Shown in pieces: positions 1-12,195 of a stretch of DNA of 64,000 nt. Source of the DNA: Flaccisagitta enflata (Eukaryota; Chaetognatha; Sagittoidea; Aphragmophora); NCBI GenBank assembly GCA_965153355.1, contig OZ231126.1:50530001-50594000 (forward strand), read 5' to 3'. Position numbers and translations under genes: made by a program. How positions within the stretch are numbered: position 1 is the first letter of the stretch; every line of letters begins with the position of its first letter. The notes beneath the pieces were generated by a model. The model saw only the letters and a list, made by a program, of their open reading frames with translations, ran no database searches and had not been told where the DNA came from.

Positions 1-75
1 ATTCTTAGAAGCCACGTTCACTATTTCCTGGACGTTGTAAAATCAGGAAATGACCTGATGCTCACAAAAGCACTA

Positions 76-297
76 TTTTTGGTCGCGTGCTGCACTATAA
101 ACTCTACCCATACTGTCGGTCGTCCGTGTTGCGTCGTCCGTCGGTCCGTCACACTTTACTTTTTCGGCGTTAATGGGGGTTTTGGCCTTATTGCTCCCGC
201 CCAAATGTTCCACTGACCTCAGTTGTGGGCAGGGGCCATAACTTATGGCCCCTGCCCACCCGCACGCAACTGGGGTAGCCGTGTATCCAGCCTTGTT
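76..297 (-). mobile_element. HP element, subfamily I (decayed hairpin)
   Basis: The copy begins TTTTTGGTCGCGTGC, runs through a GTCCGTCGGTCCGTCACACTTTAC core and the CCTGCCCACCCGCACGC block, and ends in GTAGCCGTGTATCCAGCCTTGTT. Those blocks match the other copies in order. The terminal hairpin has lost most pairing. Confidence 0.7.
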
Positions 298-462
298 AAC
301 ATATGTCGAACATTTAGGCGGAAAATGTATAGCTATGGTTTTCATAGTAAATACAGCTTCAGTAACATGAGATTTGTATTGAAGATAGTTAATTAGTAGT
401 GTGGTAAGAAGATTTGATTTCGTATCAATTCATATGATGCATAAATCAGCCATAATATCCTA

Positions 463-1064
463 ACACCCCTTCCATAATTAGGCGAACTGGGATGAAAACA
501 CGCTGTTTAAGTGTTGATAAACAGGGGTATGATCAATTCAAACGATGTAAAACATCAACATCAGTAAATTTTATCATCATAATGCAAAAAATGACTCAGA
601 AATGTGAACGGCTATCTCATTATGAGCTCAATTATGCAAATTAGTGAAAGGTCACGTTAGGGCCTTCTCTCGCCGTGATTTCAATATGTCACCTTCTTTT
701 ACTTAGCTTTTATTACTTTACGCGACCTTCCTTGCCCCTCCCTCTGCCACCTGACTCTCATAAATCCTTCATGGCATACGCGATATGTGGCAGTTTTTTT
801 TTCATCCTTTAGCTTAAAATGTTGGAAGCTATACGTCTTCCCCTTTGAAACATTTTTCCCGTAGAAATTGGCAAAAATGTGACGCTGCACTTCCGGTAAA
901 AGACCCTCCATCCTCCTCTACATGCAAGAAAATCCCCAACATCGCTCCTCTACGTCAAAGTACTACGTCTTAGCTATCTCTGTGTCAAATTTCATCACTC
1001 TGAGGGCATTTTTACTATCCATTTGAGTCATTTTTTCCAGTTCGCTTAATTATGGAAGGGGTGT
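463..1064. mobile_element. MITE with ~30 bp terminal inverted repeats
   Basis: The left end ACACCCCTTCCATAATTA is matched by the inverted right end TAATTATGGAAGGGGTGT, and pairing extends about 30 bp inward with few mismatches. A TA flanks each end. No transposase reading frame is visible in the 0.6 kb interior, so this is a non-autonomous DNA element, probably of a TA-targeting superfamily. Confidence 0.65.
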
Positions 1065-1662
1065 TAATTGCAATGTTTAAATGTTACCAATTTTTCCCAA
1101 GTTTATGTTTTCAGGAATTGCCCATCATTGCAAGGCATTTAAAGCACCCTAAGGGGCAAAAAAATCGCAAATATGACAGATATTTTTGGGGAAGAGTATG
1201 AAGAAGTAATTTTCGTGGGAAAGTGTCCAGTTTTTTGGCGCATAGGATGTGCAATGTTAGATGATATGAAGTTGAATAGGATAGAAAAAAATTCAGTTTT
1301 GCAATTGCAGCCCTTGACGATTTACTAGCAGCCACCATCTAAGGACGGCCCTAGGACTTTAAAAGCCATGACCACGGCATTTGATATTCAAATTCATAAA
1401 TTACAGCTCCTACGTTAATTTAGGGAAGTTTTAGGACTTTTGACAGCAATTGTTACACTTATCTTATTCTAGTTCGCCTAAATGTTCGACAGGTGTAAGA
1501 CTATTTTCTACAAGAGCAATTCTGTCTGTTTTAGATTTTTTATGATTTTACAGATACAAAAATTCCTTATTAAGAAATTCTTCAATCAGTTTCTTATCTT
1601 TGATTACTAACGAATTCAGATGTTTGCTTGTTAAAGTGTTGTTATGGATTTAGTAAATAATT
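1065..1662. other. no gene seen
   Basis: AT-rich sequence without coding signal. A short stretch near 1480 (GTTCGCCTAAATGTTCGAC) is an inverted partial match to sequence near 305-325 (GTCGAACATTTAGGCGG), so it may be an old repeat. Confidence 0.5.
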
Positions 1663-2283
1663 TTTGCATTATTCTTTGCAATGCTCTATTAAGAATAATA
1701 GCAGCCCAAAGGCGGTACCCGTGCCCTGCTTGAGTAGTATGTGATTTAAGTTGAGGGGGGGGGGGGGCAGGGCAGCGGACCCGAATGGGACAAAGTCCTG
1801 TAGAACACAGGGGGAATCTGTCCGTCCATCTGTCCATCCGTCCATCTGTCCTGCCATATAGCCCAAATCCCAGCAATATGACTTTAAATCTAACAAATGG
1901 CGTGCATTTAGCATGACAGCCACAACGTCCGCAAAAGTGGCTAAGTCCAGCCACAATGAGATCTAAGGGGCCAAAATGATGGACCTCAGGCAAGGGTGGG
2001 GTTTCTTGCTGGGTGGGAGCCACTGTGGAGCATGTGCTGTGTGTGTTTCTTGGTTAGGGCATGTGTTGTGGCCATATTGCTTGGATTTGGGCTATATGGC
2101 AGAACAGATGGACGGACGGACAGATGGATGGACAGATTCCCCCTGTGTTCTACAGGACTTCGGGTCCGCTGCCCTGCTTCTCCTCAACTCAAATCACATA
2201 CTACTCATTTAGTACTCAAGCAGGGCACGGGTACCGCCTTTAGGCTGCTATTATTCTTAATGGAGCACTGCAAAGAATAATGC
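1663..2283. mobile_element. Foldback element built from repeat family B
   Basis: The left arm (about 1663-1880) and right arm (about 2070-2283) are inverted copies. Both contain a TATTCTTTGCA end, GCAGCC(T/C)AAAGGCGGTACCCG, GTCCTGTAGAACACAGGGGG and a (GGAC)-type tract ending in ATATAGCCCAAATCC. The loop (about 1880-2070) is unique. Family B recurs near 2.6, 43.7, 44.4, 44.9, 45.4 and 48.2 kb. Confidence 0.7.
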
Positions 2284-2433
2284 AACAATTACGGACGGAC
2301 GGACAGTCAGATTCCCCCTGTGTTCTACGTCCATATGTCCGTCAGATGGTTGTTTGGTCCGTCTACCTTTTTTTCTCTCTTTTTTTCATGTTTGTGGAGC
2401 CAATTTACGTTTTCGGTTGGCTTTTATCTTTTT

Positions 2434-2735
2434 AGTCGCGGACAAGCGACTCTATAAGAGGCTAGGGGCTGAATATCCAGGCCTGAGAGAGGCCAGATGT
2501 CAGGCCCTAGAGCAGAATTTCAGGCCTGAGAAGGCAGATTCCAGGCCTGAGAGGGCAGATTTCAGGCCTGGAGAGGGCAGATTTAGGGCTTGAGAGGGCA
2601 GATTCAGGGCCTGAGAGGGCGTATTTTAGGCCTGAGAGGGCCTGGGGGGGACGAACGGACGGAAGGACGGAAGGACGAACGAAAGTCCCCCTGTGTTCTA
2701 CAGGACTTCGTCCCCTTCGGGGCCGCTGCCCAAAA
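2434..2735. mobile_element. HP hairpin end joined to 21-bp tandem array and family B end
   Basis: AGTCGC-GGACAA-GCGACT at 2434-2451 is an HP terminal hairpin with six paired bases. It runs into about eight units of roughly 21 bp (GGCCTGAGAGGGCAGATTTCA type). A GGACGGAAGGACGG tract follows, then the family B end CTGTGTTCTACAGGACTTCG and CCCCTTCGGGGCCGCTGCCC. The same array and end recur at 47.95-48.23 kb. Confidence 0.6.
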
Positions 2736-2951
2736 AGGGGGAGGGAGGCTAATGAGAACGGAAATGGAATAGGAATTTTACAAGCGCATAATCCCGAGAC
2801 ATGCATCATTGCACAGCGGAAAGGCTTTAAACATGCATGCACACAGCTCTCTTATTCTCATGTCGTCAGATTGTCCATCCGTCCATCTGTCGGTCAGTGA
2901 AACTGTTCTATCAATTACTGACCTTGCTGCCGCTGGACTGTGAAATGCAAA

Positions 2952-3440
2952 ACCTTTATAGCTCCTAAACTACTAGGAAAAAAATCATGAAATTTTCAGT
3001 GAATATTGGTAATATGTGACGGTTTTTGCATGTCAAAGCTCAGATCATAGGATAGGTGAGGGAAAAACAAAATATTGAAAGAAAACCCAGTACTGATTAA
3101 GATCAATTTTTCCCCATTTCTTTAGAAAGAAGTTATCTTTATATTCGTGAAATTGCTTTGTGTTTCAGCAAAAACTTAAGGTTTTATTTTCAATGACAGA
3201 TGTTAACTTATGTATTACCTAGCTACTGCATATTCTGAGAAAAAAACAGCACCTTCCAAAATGAAAACAGGTAAAATAAGCCATTTTGCTTAAAAAATGG
3301 ATGTTCTTTCAATGTTTTGTTTTCTCCTCACCTTTTCTATATTATGATCTAAGCTTTGACATGCAAAAACCGTCACATGTTACCAATGTTCACTGAAAAT
3401 TTCATGATTTTTTTTCTAGTAGTATAGGAGCTATAAAGGT
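2952..3440. mobile_element. Foldback, ~490 bp
   Basis: The left end ACCTTTATAGCTCCTAAACT pairs with the right end AGTATAGGAGCTATAAAGGT. Inner blocks such as GTGACGGTTTTTGCATGTCA and TGACATGCAAAAACCGTCAC pair as well. Arms are about 160 bp with an AT-rich loop and no ORF. Confidence 0.7.
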
Positions 3441-3694
3441 CCGATCCGAAGACGGTGTACTGACCTTGCTGCCGCTGCCCGCGCGCCATTGTTTTCATGT
3501 CTTAATTTCTATTTTGCCGAATGCGTAGCGATGACGCTTCCGCGTTGTTCTACAATTACTCGACAAGTACAACGAGGCTAAAAACTCAATTTATTTTTAC
3601 CTGAGATTTCGTTTGATCCGTTTTCACTGAAATTCGCCGATGACGAAAACGAGGATGAACACCGCGATGAACGCTGGAAAAGAAATGAATAGCG

Positions 3695-3889
3695 GAATGG
3701 GAAAATGAATGAATGAATTAGTGGGTAAAGAAATAAAGAAACGAATGAATGAATGAATGAATGAACGAATGAATGAATGAATGAATGAATGAATGAATGA
3801 ATGAATGAATGAATGAATGAATGAATGAATGAATGAATGTAAGATTGAATGAATGAATGAATGAAGACAGACAAACAATAGAGACAGTC

Positions 3890-3921
<32 letters not shown>

Positions 3922-4290
3922 GAGACAGACAGACAGGCGCCAACACTCTCTTTATCTATGAAAAGATTGTCTATCTACGTGTCTATCCATTCATCTTTCT
4001 CTATTGCTTCACCCTCTAAAAGGGATTGTCTATCTACGTGTCTATCCATCTATCTTTCTCTATTGCTTCACCCTCTCGAGGGATTCGGTTGAAAGACGCT
4101 GAAAAGAAGAATTTTCGGGGGATTGAAAGTGAATTTCTATTCCAAGAAAACGCGAGCATGCGTCCCTGTCACTATCTGTCTGTCTTTCTGTCTGTGTGTC
4201 TGTATGTCTGTATGTCTGTATGTCTGTATGTCTGTATGTATGTCTGTATGTCTGTATGTCTGTATTCTGTATGTCTGTCTGTCTATCTGT
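3695..4290. repeat. Tetranucleotide microsatellite cluster
   Basis: (GAAT)n fills about 3742-3864, (GACA)n about 3893-3935, and TGTC/TGTA units about 4172-4290. Between them 3950-4075 holds a direct duplication of ATTGTCTATCTACGTGTCTA. Apparent reading frames here are low-complexity artefacts. Confidence 0.9.
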
Positions 4291-4539
4291 TCGTCCGTAT
4301 GTGTTTGTGTGTTTCAAATGTGTTTTGTGATGCCTCTGTCTCCAACTCTCCATCTCAGTTTGTCTCTTCTTGCCAGTCTGTTTGATTTACTGTCTTTCCA
4401 TCAGTCTGTGTGTCTATGTGTCTGTGTGTGTTTGAGTCTGTGTGTCTGTCTGCTGAATGCTTGACGGCTTCTGCGCCCCCGTCTATCAGCTTATCCTCAC
4501 TGTCTGTCTCTTTCTCTCTGACTCTCTCTGTCTCTCTCT

Positions 4540-4754
<215 letters not shown>

Positions 4755-4906
4755 TGTGAAGTAGTTATTCTTTGTTTGTCAACATATTTTTTATCTATAT
4801 CTAACTACTTTGTCCGGTACCAGCTGTTTACCCATGCCTTCTTACTTCATCAATAGGAGTTATTGTGACTTATCACTACAGTTCGCTTGGGAAATTGAGT
4901 AATGTT

Positions 4907-4924
4907 AGTCTCGGACACGCGACT
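4907..4924 (-). mobile_element. Isolated HP hairpin end
   Basis: AGTCTCGGACACGCGACT matches the GGACA-loop form of the HP terminal hairpin with one stem mismatch. The rest of the element is not recognisable. Confidence 0.5.
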
Positions 4925-5159
4925 CCTTAAGCATTAAGCAATACTGTATTTGTGTCACTATCATATCATGTATTTTTGCACGCCATCATAATTTGTCAGC
5001 TGTCTTTGTTATCTCATTTGTCTTTCACTTCTCATACTTGTCGTTTCTTGTCGTACCTGTTCATTTATTCTTGTATGAGTTACTCGGACGAGCTAGTTTC
5101 GCTCTTAACGTGGGCTTATCATGTTCGTATAGCGGTACCGAGATGCCGATTTCAATCTC

Positions 5160-5301
<142 letters not shown>

Positions 5302-5568
5302 CCACTGGCGGAAAATTGTGTTTGGTTGATTTCCATTCCTTTGCAGGGCAAAAGAAAAGAATAAGAAGATGTGAAGGATGAGAGTGGTGAAGAGGTGATG
5401 AGGAAGCGCAAACAAGAAGTAGAGAGAGAGAGAGAGAGAGAGAGAGGAATGGAGGGCATTCATAGAGTGAAGAAAACTGATTTAAAAAATGGCGAGAAAG
5501 GGGCAGTAAAGTTTTGCACTACGAGGGGTTATGTAGATCAGATTTAGCTGCTTCCGGTGCAAGAGGGA

Positions 5569-5850
5569 TTTTCAAATGAAATGAGCCGTGGTTTTTGGAG
5601 AAATGGTTGGATGGTTTCTGAATGGAATTTGGGTGGAAAGTTAATGGAATTTGGAAAGACTGTTGATGGAAAGTGGATGGAATGAGAGTGGAAAGTGCAT
5701 GGAAAAGTGATTGAAATGTGGGTGGAATATCGACGGAATGTCGATGGAAATTTGACGCAGCTTTGATTTCAATTCAATTCAATTCAATTCAATTCAATTC
5801 GTAATAGGTGGGTATGGATGGAATGTAGATGGAATGTAAATGTGAATCTG
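5569..5850. repeat. Degenerate GGAATGT-GGATGG tandem and pentanucleotide (CAATT)6
   Basis: Loosely repeated TGGATGGAAT/GGTGGAAAGT units surround a pure pentanucleotide run (CAATT) at 5769-5800. No coding signal. Confidence 0.6.
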
Positions 5851-6171
5851 TATGGAACATGGATTGTGTGTGAATAACAATTGAATCAAATGTAAGTGGG
5901 AAGAAAATTTCCAAAATCTTTAACTTCCAATCCACAAAAAGCTTTCATTTCCCCCATAGTTTAGTAACTTAGTAGTTTAGTAGTTTAGTGGTTTACTAGT
6001 AATATTTTCCCACTGTCATTCATACCCCAATCCTTCTCTCTTCGCTCTCTTGCTCTGTATCACTCTGCACTATCAATGTAGAGGTCACTGTTAGATTTTA
6101 CTTGTGGTACTTCCTCTACATTACAGCTTCATGTTCTTGAAGAGGAAGAGAGAGGGTGAGAAGCCATATGT

Positions 6172-6664
6172 TGGGTGCTTCACATAGCAAAAGTTGGGAG
6201 TATTCTCTCACCCTACTGGGGGAATATGGAGGAACAAAAATCATGAAGATGACCAATTTCCTTTTTTTCAAAATTCCTTCATCTTCTGTTTTTTTACTAA
6301 AGTTTACAGATTTCCTTTCTAGAATTCAATAAAATTTGTGTAGTTTTGTACCAAAGACAATAATTATTTTGTAACCATAATATCATAAAAATAAAATGAA
6401 ATATCTGATCATAAGCTATGAAAGAGCTTATGAAGATGCAGATCAACAATTCTTTGAAGAGTAAAAATTAGTAAAAGCTAATTCAAAGAATGTCAACATA
6501 TTGTTTTATCCCACTACATTATGCAAATCAAGTCCTCAAAAACAATTTTCTAAAAAATGGAAGACGAACATTTTTTGATAAATGAAAAATGGCAATAATC
6601 CATTCCACATTAAGTAAAAGGGGTGAAAAGAAAAAACTAACTTTTGCTATGTGAAGCACCCAAC
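6172..6664. mobile_element. TIR MITE, ~493 bp
   Basis: TTGGGTGCTTCACATAGCAA at the left is inverted as TTGCTATGTGAAGCACCCAA at the right, with about 25 bp of perfect terminal pairing. The interior is AT-rich with no ORF. Its right end abuts the LINE remnant that starts at 6667. Confidence 0.65.
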
Positions 6665-6666
6665 TG

Positions 6667-7020
6667 CTTTGGGACAAGACTCTAAACACAGACAGACAGA
6701 TCCGCGCTAACAGACCGGACATCGTCCTAAGAGACAAAGCCTCAAAAAAGACATACATAATAGACATCAGCTGCCCAAGTGATAAGAACGTCACGTCAAA
6801 AGAGAATGAAAAGGTGGCAAAATACAGTGGACTACATGTTGAACTAGGGAAAATGTGGGATGGTGAATGTGTGGTTATCCCTGTCGTGGTTGGTGGACTT
6901 GGAGTGATTTCTGAGAAATTCCAGGATTATCTGAAAATGATCCCTACTGATCTGTCAACTGAGATGTGCCTTAAGTTAACGCTGCTTGGGAGTGAAAGAA
7001 TCATGCGGTCTGTCCTATAA
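6667..7020 (+). pseudogene. C-terminal fragment of a non-LTR retrotransposon polyprotein
   Basis: The frame is open for 117 codons to a TAA at 7018. It contains NRPDIVLRDK, TYIIDISCPSD, NVTSKENEKVAKY, and VVIPVVVGGLGVISEKFQDY. That order is typical of the region after the reverse transcriptase in many LINE-encoded proteins: ANKPDIV, then IID(I/V), then KYxxLxxEL, then VVPVVxGxLG. The catalytic reverse-transcriptase core and any endonuclease are absent. Upstream sequence is replaced by a MITE at 6172-6664, so this is a truncated, immobile remnant. The open frame suggests it is fairly young. The exact LINE clade cannot be assigned from this tail. Confidence 0.75.
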
Positions 7021-7340
7021 AGAAAATAACTAGATTATGAATATCAAATTATAAATGGATTCACCGTTACGGCTGGATCTTGAATCTCTTATGACATGTC
7101 TGGAGTCGGCAACAGGGCCATGTTTTATTTAGTTGCATCCCTCGGCGAACCTTTTGTATGGACTAGTGTTGCCATTATGGCCCAAATCGTTTGTTCAAAG
7201 TTGGCCTTTGTTGGATTACATATGAAGTGGACTACTTGAGTCAAACCCACATCATTTTAAAAACAAAGAACATGAAATTCTGAATTGTTCTTAGGAACAG
7301 ATCAATCCTCGGCTATCGGTCTTAAAAAACCAAGCCAGTT

Positions 7341-7341
<1 letters not shown>

Positions 7342-7382
<41 letters not shown>
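7342..7382. repeat. (CT)n microsatellite
   Basis: About 20 CT units followed by a T run. Confidence 0.9.
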
Positions 7383-7384
<2 letters not shown>

Positions 7385-8112
7385 TTTTTTTTTCCTGCGC
7401 CTCATTCTCGGCAAATTTTATGTCCTCGGGCCCTTCACAATCTATATATTTAAGACGTTTCACAGTTGCTGCTTTTCAGGTGTTAATGGCCTTTGGGAAA
7501 TAGGGGAGACAGCCAATTGGCAAGAGGCTTCGGGCCTTTTAGCGGCATAAAAACTGGCATTTACTGGCATTTGAAACGAGGCTTATTCTGCATACCAAAA
7601 GGGAAACGAATTTTCTTGCCAGGATCAGTGAAGCTTTGGAGCCGCGCGGAAATATCGAGTGGAAAAGACAGAAAAAGAAGAGAAACAGCTTACTCTTACG
7701 AATCCGTCATGAACAGAGTGCAACCCGATACGATGCAGAGATGTTGGAATTCTTATAAAGATATTTAGTTACTTATTCCTAATGATTGTTAATGAGAGAT
7801 TCAGTTTACATCACTGATATTTAAATAATCTACCTTTTCATGTATAAGTTTGGGTCATACTGATTTAGGATAATGGTTTATGTGGGTTTAAGCCAATGCT
7901 TTATGTGGGTTTATTGCATAGGTTTGAGATCGTACTAAAGCGGAAAAGGCATCTGTATCGTCATTTTTTACCGCTTTGTTGAGATTGGCTGTGGTAATAT
8001 CCAAATGCGATGCCATTGTTTTTTTTTATCTTCGTTCCCCGGTCTAAGCTTCACCATCACATTGGGGTTTCACGTTCAATGGCACTCTGGGCCTTATAGT
8101 CCCGTCTCTTAA

Positions 8113-9560
8113 AGGAATAAAAGAAAAGAACTCGGCGTTTTTGGGGCAAAGCGTGAAAATTTGCATACAGGGTCAGTTTTTTGTGCTGAACAAGACTAGA
8201 TGGGGTACACGTCTGATTTTTTAGTGTACCCCATTCAAAAACGCGTTTTTTCTTAAAAAAAACACTTTGAAGAGGCGCTGACGCCAAACGCATCAACAGA
8301 TGACTATAAAATTTTAGGTGAAGAAAAATATGCCTTTTTTTTACTTGCATGCAAAATTTCAGCAAAATCGGTTCAGTAGAAGCGAAGATATTGCCGTTTA
8401 AAGTCAAACCTATTTTCAAAAAGGACTATGTTTCAACTTTGAGGTTCTGTTTTTTTGAGCTGGAAGTCTGAAATTGGTTTCACTCATCCCTCATTCACCC
8501 TAAAAACAAAAAAATTGAAAAAAATCCCTGTTTTTTTTATTTTTTGGTCCAAAAAAACAAAAAATCAACCTTCAAAATTTAGGCCTGATTTTGAGAAAGG
8601 GCTAGTGCAAGGAAGATATGAAAATCATTAACGCCCACTAAGGAATCTATTGTCATAAAGTGTACTACCCATTTCCAAACTTTCAGGAGGTACATTAACC
8701 TAAAAGGACAAAATTCAATTTCAAAGAATTAAAAAAAAACGACCCAAAATTTCGCATTTTTAGACCCCCAGGGATATTTGGTAACGCTACGACCAAACGC
8801 TTCAACCGATTTGCCTAAAATTTTGCATGCAAGTCCCAATATGTTAGGGGCATATCTGAGCCAAATTTCAGCTTACTAATCAAACATTTTATTTTTCCAT
8901 ATATCAAAAAGGGTAAAAAATGCTGAATTTTGGTATTTTGGCTGTAGACTTTGAAATGATTTTTTGTCTTTTTGGGTTAATGTACCCTCTGAAAGTTTGG
9001 GAATAAGTTGGTACACTTTATGACAATAGATCTCCTTGAGGCGCCAATGATTTTAATATTTTCCTTGCACTAGCTCTTTCTGAAAATCAGGCCAAAATTT
9101 TGAGACCCATTTTTGGTTTTTTGCCACAAAATGAAAAAAAAACATGGATTTTTTCAAATTTTTTTGTTTTTATGAAATTATGTAATATGGCAAGTTGAAA
9201 TCAATTTCAGCACTTCCAGCTCAAAAAAACACAATTTTACCCCAAAATTGAAACATAGCCCTTTTTTTGAAAATAGGTCTAAACTTTAAACGGCAATATC
9301 TTTCATTTACTGAACCGATTTTGCTGAAATTTGCACAGAAAAAAAGGCACTTCACCTAAAATTTCATAGTCATCCGCCAATTGATTCGGCGTCAGCGCCA
9401 TTTCAAAGTGTTTTTTGGGCAAAAAAACGCGTTTTTGAAATGGGTACACAAAAAAATCAGACGTGTACCCATTCTAGTCTTGTTCAGCACAAAAAACTGA
9501 CCCCGTATGCAAATTTTCACGCTTTGCCCCAAAAACGCCGAGTCCTTTTCCTTAAATCCT
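8113..9560. mobile_element. Large foldback, ~1.45 kb
   Basis: The left arm (8113 to about 8740) and right arm (about 8925-9560) are inverted copies at high identity. ACTCGGCGTTTTTGGGGCAA at the left pairs with TTGCCCCAAAAACGCCGAGT-type sequence at the right. GGGCTAGTGCAAGGAA pairs with TTCCTTGCACTAGCTC further in. The loop is about 180 bp. There is no transposase frame. Confidence 0.8.
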
Positions 9561-9599
9561 AGACTATTAGTGAACGTTGCCGTAGTCGTCACTAGTCGT

Positions 9600-10265
9600 C
9601 AATCGAATGACTTGCCATGGGTCTTGCGTTGCCGACTTGCCGCAGGTCTTCCTTTGCTGACTTGCCGCGGGCCTTGCGTTTCAGACTTGCCGTGGGTCTT
9701 TCTATGCCGACTTGCCATGGGTCTTGCGTTGCCGACTAGCCGTGGGTCTTGCGTTACCAACTTTCCGTGGGTCTTGCGTTGCTGACTTGCCACAGGTCTT
9801 TCGTTGCCAACTTGCTGTGGGTCTTGCACTGCCTACTTGTTGTGGGTCTTGCGTTGCCAACTTGTTGTGGGTCTTGCGTTGCCGTCTTGCCATGGGTCTC
9901 GCGTTGCCGACTTGTCGTGGGACTTGCGTTGCCGTCTTGCCATAGGTCTTGCGTTGCCGACTTGCTGCGGGTCTTGCGCTGCCTACTTGTTGTGGGTCTT
10001 GCGTTGCCAACTTGTTGTGGGTCTTGTGTTGCTGACTTGCCATGGGTCTTGCGTTGCCAACTTGTCATGGGTCTTGTGTCGCCGACTTGCCATGGATCTT
10101 GAGTTGCCTTCTTTCCATAGGTCTTGCGTTGCCGACTTGTCATGGATCTTGCGTTGCCGTCTTGCCGTGGATCTTGCGTTGCCTTCTTGCCGTAGGTCTT
10201 GCGTTGTCGTCTTGCCATGGGTCTTGCGTTGCCGTCTTGCCATGGATCTTGCGTTGCCGCCTTGT
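9600..10265. repeat. 25-bp minisatellite, ~26 copies
   Basis: Units of CTTGCCATGGGTCTTGCGTT plus GCCGA repeat with about 15% divergence. The period is not a multiple of three, so the open frames on both strands are shadows of the repeat. Confidence 0.9.
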
Positions 10266-10588
10266 TTACAAGCTTGGGGCTTTTTTTCCCCTTCTTTCAA
10301 TTTCAGCCCCGCACTATTTGGTTGATGGGTTAATGAGTCGGTCCTTACTTACGTACCTGCAAGCGACTGTACAAGAGTAGTCGTGTATCCGTCCGTGTTC
10401 CTCACCGTTTTGAAATTTTATTTTGTATGTATTTTGTTTTTTGTATTGTATCTTGTATTTTGTATGTATTTTGTATTGGCCAATCCGTTTTTCCTTCCTT
10501 TTAGTCAAAATTGTCACTGGCCCATTTTGAACATCGTTTGTATATATGGATATCATCTTACTGCCGCTGCCCACATTTGTGCAGAAGG

Positions 10589-10788
10589 TTTTTAGTCGCG
10601 GACAGATGCTTTGTCAGATGCTTTGTCCGTCCGTCCTTTGGTCCGTTGGTCCGTCCGTCACGCTTGAGTTGAAAACGCGAAAAACGCGCATTTTTGGCTG
10701 CAGTTATGATTGTGTGAATGTGCGGGAGGGGGGTTGGATGCCCCTGCCGACACGTCCACAACGATATTGTAACCTCGCGTCACTTGTT
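10589..10788 (-). mobile_element. HP element, subfamily II
   Basis: It begins TTTTTAGTCGCGGACAG, has a GTCCGTCCGTC..GGTCC core, then CACGCTTGAGTTGAAAACGC. It ends CGATATTGTAACCTCGCGTC plus ACTTGTT. The last block defines subfamily II, which is also seen at 31.0, 42.0 and 47.85 kb. Confidence 0.7.
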
Positions 10789-12110
10789 CTCCAACATTTA
10801 GACGTCGCGGCGCGAACAAAGTTGTGTTTTTCCTCTTTATGGTCTGTGCGGGGAAATAAAATCATTCAAGGTCTCTCCAATGATGCTCACACAGGTCGGG
10901 AATGGGAAAAAAGACTTGCAAGAAAGAACTGATACAAAACAAAAATAATTAGGGGAATGAACGGGAAAGGTAATTAGGGTTTGACGGCAATGAAATGAGA
11001 GAGAGAAAGAGGGAACAAAAGTTCTTGGTGAAGGTAAATGAATGTATGAATATATCTGTATTTCTTAGTTGATATTTTTGACTCCCTCTCTTAGCAAAAT
11101 CATGAGTCTCTGATTTTCCATCTGCTCTTTTTTTTCATCTTCTTTTTTCGTGTGCACGCAACTCTTTCAGATATTACACATTGGTTATTCCATCCGTCGA
11201 TCAGTCACATTTATCAAATACAATCTTTTCAGCCCCCTACCAATCCAAACAAGACTGACTCAGAATACATCCGCATTTTGCACAATGTGGGCCGCGTTAG
11301 ATGACTCATGACAGTTGAAGTAACCTTGTGCAATTTTTTTCAATGTTTGATACTAAGTGACATGAAACAGTTTGATCGTTTGAGTGCCTAACCGTTCTTT
11401 CGTATAAGCTTACGTACAAAAGGCTGTACAGTCTACATACTTCCGCGTGTATATGTGTAAAACTAAGAGACTGCTTTTTTTTGCGCACGCGTGATTGTTT
11501 GTGTGTGATTGTTTGTGTCTCTCTGTGCCGAAAAGTGTGTGGGTGTGTTTTCCTGTTTCTCTTCGGTCTATTTCGGGTTAAAACGTCACGGGCTTTGGGG
11601 ATTTGCTTTTGTCTTTTGTTTTGCCCTTTTGTTTATTTTAAGATTTGAGCCAATGATTCCGCCAGGCGTCGTTTTTGTCCCTGCCGGCGGTAACACGATC
11701 TCTCTCTCTCTCTCTCTCTCTCTTTCTTAGCTTTTTTCAAGGCGATTTATGACGCAGGAAGGAAATAGAAAATAGAAAGAGGCGGATCGAAACCTCGACA
11801 GATGAAGTAAAAGGGGGAAGGTAGAGTAGAATCCACTAGAAAGGTTCAAAGTGTATTTGAAAAGGATGGATGGAGACGTTTCTTTCTTTTCTGTTCTCTG
11901 TTCTATTTATTTTTTTTTAATGGGAGACGGTGAATTGGGTTGAGTTTATAGATGCGCCTCTATAACTGGTCGTGTCCGTTTGTCGGTCTGTTGGTCGGTA
12001 ACGCAAACGTTTGACAATCCACACGCCGGCGCACCGGTCTTGTTGTAGGAGAAGTATCGTAGATAAATCTTTTGTATTTAGCGGTCAACCATTAGAAAGC
12101 GTGTAACTTG
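10789..12110. other. no gene seen
   Basis: Unique AT-rich DNA with a (CT)n at 11698-11723. A decayed HP-like stretch (CCTCTATAACTGGTCGTGTCCG..GGTCGGTAACGC) lies near 11955-12005. No convincing exon. Confidence 0.5.
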
Positions 12111-12115
12111 TTGTG

Positions 12116-12195
12116 ATTAGGGGTAGGGTTAGTTTTAGGGTTAAGGATAGGGTTAGGGATTAGTTTATGGTCAGGGCGAGGGTTAGGGCTAGGAG
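12116..12195. repeat. Degenerate telomere-like (TTAGGG) stretch
   Basis: GGGGTAGGGTTAGTTTTAGG and AAGGATAGGGTTAGGGATTA are imperfect TTAGGG-type units over about 80 bp. This is interstitial, not a chromosome end. Confidence 0.5.

Noticed and set aside
9600-10325. Long frames on both strands (up to 173 codons)
   Set aside because: Produced by the 25-bp minisatellite, whose period cycles through all frames.
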